Position numbers and translations under genes: made by a program. Of a DNA stretch of 64,000 bases, positions 62,282-64,000 are shown piece after piece. How positions within the stretch are numbered: position 1 is the first letter of the stretch; each line of letters begins with the position of its first letter. Below the pieces are notes generated by a model that was not told where the DNA came from, searched no databases, and worked only from the letters and a program-made list of their open reading frames with translations. Source of the stretch: Algoriphagus ornithinivorans (GTDB lineage: Bacteria; Bacteroidota; Bacteroidia; Cytophagales; Cyclobacteriaceae); contig NZ_FOVW01000008.1 of NCBI RefSeq assembly GCF_900115305.1, forward strand, positions 1 through 64,000, written 5' to 3'.

Positions 62282-62920
62282 TTATGCTCTCCTTCCAGAA
62301 AGCAGATTTTGTTTAAATTCTTTCAGTTTTTCTATATCCTTCAAGGCAGGACTAATTTCGAATTTGGAATTGAGGTCCACACCTTTTAATTGCGGAACTT
62401 TTTCTGCCAAATCCCAGATCTCCTTAGCACTGTCTTGATCAATTCCTCCACTCAGTAAGAAGCTTTTGTTGAAGGGATAAGTTTCCAAATACTTCCAATC
62501 AAATTTCCTCCCTGAACCCCCATGTGCTTTGGTAGCTGTATCAAATAGAAACTTGTCCACTAGAGGGGCGTAAGGTTTTAAATCTTCCCAATCCAGCTCC
62601 TCTCCAACCGAAACCACTTTCCAAATCTCAACACCAGTCTTAGAGTTGACTTCTTCCACAAATTCGGGCGATTCCGACCCATGAAGTTGGATGGCAGCCA
62701 AGTCAAATTTCACTATTTTCTCCAAAATTTCCGGGATGCTTTCATTCACAAAAACTCCTACTTTTGGAACATTCATTTCAGAGATTTGAGGTGCAAGACT
62801 ATCCTCTACATACCTGGGTGATTTGGGATAGAATATCAATCCTATCCAATCCGGTTTGACTTCTGCTATCAAGTCCCGGATGTTTCCACTTTCCCGCATC
62901 CCACAAACCTTGATCTCCAT
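62282..62920 (-). CDS. trpF: Phosphoribosylanthranilate isomerase
   Basis: A 212-residue barrel: MEIKVCGMRESGNI holds the catalytic Cys, PDWIGLIFYPKSPRYV, AIQLHGSESPEF and the Asp of FLFDTATKAHGGSG. The end LKGVDLNSKFEISPALKD is typical. It overlaps trpC by one base (stop-start), so the two are coupled. Confidence 0.96.
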   Translation of the reverse strand: MEIKVCGMRESGNIRDLIAEVKPDWIGLIFYPKSPRYVEDSLAPQISEMNVPKVGVFVNESIPEILEKIVKFDLAAIQLHGSESPEFVEEVNSKTGVEIWKVVSVGEELDWEDLKPYAPLVDKFLFDTATKAHGGSGRKFDWKYLETYPFNKSFLLSGGIDQDSAKEIWDLAEKVPQLKGVDLNSKFEISPALKDIEKLKEFKQNLLSGRRA

Positions 62921-63744
62921 TAAGCTTTCTGAAATTCTGTGGCTGAAGCCAATTTCTGGTAATCTTTGATGAAATTATATGCGGCCTGCTCCGGTCTGCT
63001 GGATTTCATGAAATTTTCTCCAATCAAAAATCCATCAAAACCTGCTTTCTTCAATTTTATCAAGGTATTAGGATCCGAAATTCCGCTTTCTGAAATCTTA
63101 ATAAATGAAGAAGGAATCTGATCAACCAACTCGAGTGAGGTATCAATACTGACTTCAAAGGTCTTTAGGTTTCTATTATTCACCCCAATCAAATCCACCC
63201 CATCATTGATACTTTGAGCCAACTCCTCTCCATCATGTACTTCTAGCAGTACTTCCAAGCCTAAGCTCTTAGCAAAGTAGGCCAGGGACTTTAATTTCTC
63301 AGGTTCTAAAGCAGCCGCAATCAATAAGATGCAATCAGCTCCGATGGATTTTGCTTCAATGATCTGATATTCGTCTACCACGAAATCCTTTCTCAGGATA
63401 GGGCAGAAATTGAACTTCCTTGCAATTTTCAAATCCTCATTGCTGCCTCCGAAATAATCCTTGTCTGTCAAAATTGACAAAGCGGAAGCTCCCGCCTGCA
63501 TGTAACCTATACTGACGGTTTCCACAGAAGCAGCTCCGTTGATCATTCCTTTGGATGGCGATTTTCTCTTAAACTCTGATATTATCCCAGATTTTTCCGG
63601 ATGGATTATATACTTTTTCATGGAAACTACTTTGCCATCGAAAAAGGCACTTTTTTCCAGAAGCTTGACAGGAACCAAGCTTTTTCGCTCGGCTACTTCT
63701 TTATATTTATCTGCGATTATTTTTTCTAAAATATTCATATTCAA
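62920..63744 (-). CDS. trpC: Indole-3-glycerol phosphate synthase
   Basis: A 274-residue barrel: ISEFKRKSPSKGMINGAASVE, SILTDKDYFGGSNEDL, PILRKDFVVDEYQI, IGVNNRNLKTFEV and ISESGISDP follow the TrpC pattern. Two in-frame Met codons (63744 and 63738) are possible starts. It ring-closes CdRP to indole-glycerol phosphate. It starts 3 bp after trpD ends. Confidence 0.97.
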   Translation of the reverse strand: MNMNILEKIIADKYKEVAERKSLVPVKLLEKSAFFDGKVVSMKKYIIHPEKSGIISEFKRKSPSKGMINGAASVETVSIGYMQAGASALSILTDKDYFGGSNEDLKIARKFNFCPILRKDFVVDEYQIIEAKSIGADCILLIAAALEPEKLKSLAYFAKSLGLEVLLEVHDGEELAQSINDGVDLIGVNNRNLKTFEVSIDTSLELVDQIPSSFIKISESGISDPNTLIKLKKAGFDGFLIGENFMKSSRPEQAAYNFIKDYQKLASATEFQKA

Positions 63745-63747
63745 TTA

Positions 63748-64000
63748 TTAAGCGAATGAAATTGAGGTCTTAGGATTGACCAGACTTTTGAAAACTTCCA
63801 AGGCTTTCCCACTTAGCAAGACCTGCTCTGCCTGTTCAATGGCTTCTGGGAAGGATAGATTAGAATCAGCGGTTACTAAAGCCGCAGCCGAATTGGCAAT
63901 AACCACTTCATTCTGGGCTTTGGTTCCTTTACCCTTTAGGATATTTTCAAAGATTTTAGCGGATTCTTCTACCGTCTCTCCACCTTTGATAGACTCAGCC
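63748..64000 (-). CDS. trpD: Anthranilate phosphoribosyltransferase, C-terminal part
   Basis: The last 83 codons or so of TrpD, cut by the window edge; the stop is at 63748-63750. The readable end has SIKGGETVEESAKIFENIL, GTKAQNEVVIANSAAAL and the PEAIEQAEQVLLSGKALEVF helix, typical of TrpD C-termini. It continues beyond 64000, presumably with trpE and trpG upstream. Confidence 0.93.
   Translation of the reverse strand, partial: AESIKGGETVEESAKIFENILKGKGTKAQNEVVIANSAAALVTADSNLSFPEAIEQAEQVLLSGKALEVFKSLVNPKTSISFA

Overview
The window looks like a chromosome segment of a Bacteroidota bacterium of the Cytophagales type (an Algoriphagus/Cyclobacteriaceae-like genome is my best guess). The signs are lipoprotein and outer-membrane signals, TAnnTTTG-like promoters, scarce Shine-Dalgarno sites, a NagB/PIG-L fusion, a geranylgeranylglycerol-phosphate synthase-like UbiA protein, and short intergenic repeats carried in many places. 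Taxonomy is inferred from gene content only.

Layout. 0-0.6 kb: the 3' end of an IS3-type transposase and a dispersed repeat. 0.6-3.6 kb: a minus-strand operon of an NAD-dependent reductase, an AraC regulator and a metallo-beta-lactamase-fold hydrolase. 4-6.9 kb: the proton-translocating transhydrogenase in three genes. 6.9-14.6 kb: metabolic and exported proteins (M20 hydrolase, dihaem cytochrome c, SoxB/5'-nucleotidase-like phosphoesterase, penicillin acylase). 14.6-21.4 kb: a DeoR regulator divergent from an amidase, GHL10, GNAT, AmpG-like and GH3 (NagZ-like) set that reads as a peptidoglycan-recycling unit. 21.6-34 kb: a MerC protein beside a broken HxlR gene, sugar enzymes, gluconokinase, a CBS/DUF294 protein, the NagB-PIG-L fusion with a ROK kinase, a GH10 xylanase and a true nitrilase.

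34.1-38.0 kb is the most unusual part. A truncated tyrosine recombinase is followed by a short core site and then four gene units, each closed by a long imperfect palindrome. The left core of every palindrome is the reverse complement of the sequence that begins its own unit. That is the rule for integron gene cassettes (attI, then cassette, attC, cassette, attC). A second decayed locus at 47.4-48.5 kb has the tail of the same recombinase, a core site, a cassette with an ECF sigma factor and a coiled-coil protein, and a 72-bp attC-like site. The integrase lies on the same strand as the cassettes, the core is not the classical GTTRRRY, and both integrase copies are broken, so this would be a relic or non-autonomous integron of Bacteroidota type.

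38-47.4 kb: an outer-membrane barrel protein, single accessory genes, a GH17-GH30-GH17 beta-glucan set without signal peptides, and a CDF transporter. 49-64 kb returns to core metabolism: a Gfo/Idh/MocA oxidoreductase, UbiA, proBA, a DUF433/DUF5615 toxin-antitoxin pair, hisH-A-F-IE, phenylalanine hydroxylase, and trpD(partial)-C-F-B-A-DAHP synthase, all of the amino-acid genes after proA being on the minus strand. Gaps inside the his and trp runs are filled by small palindromic repeats. No rRNA, tRNA, CRISPR array or recognised riboswitch was seen.
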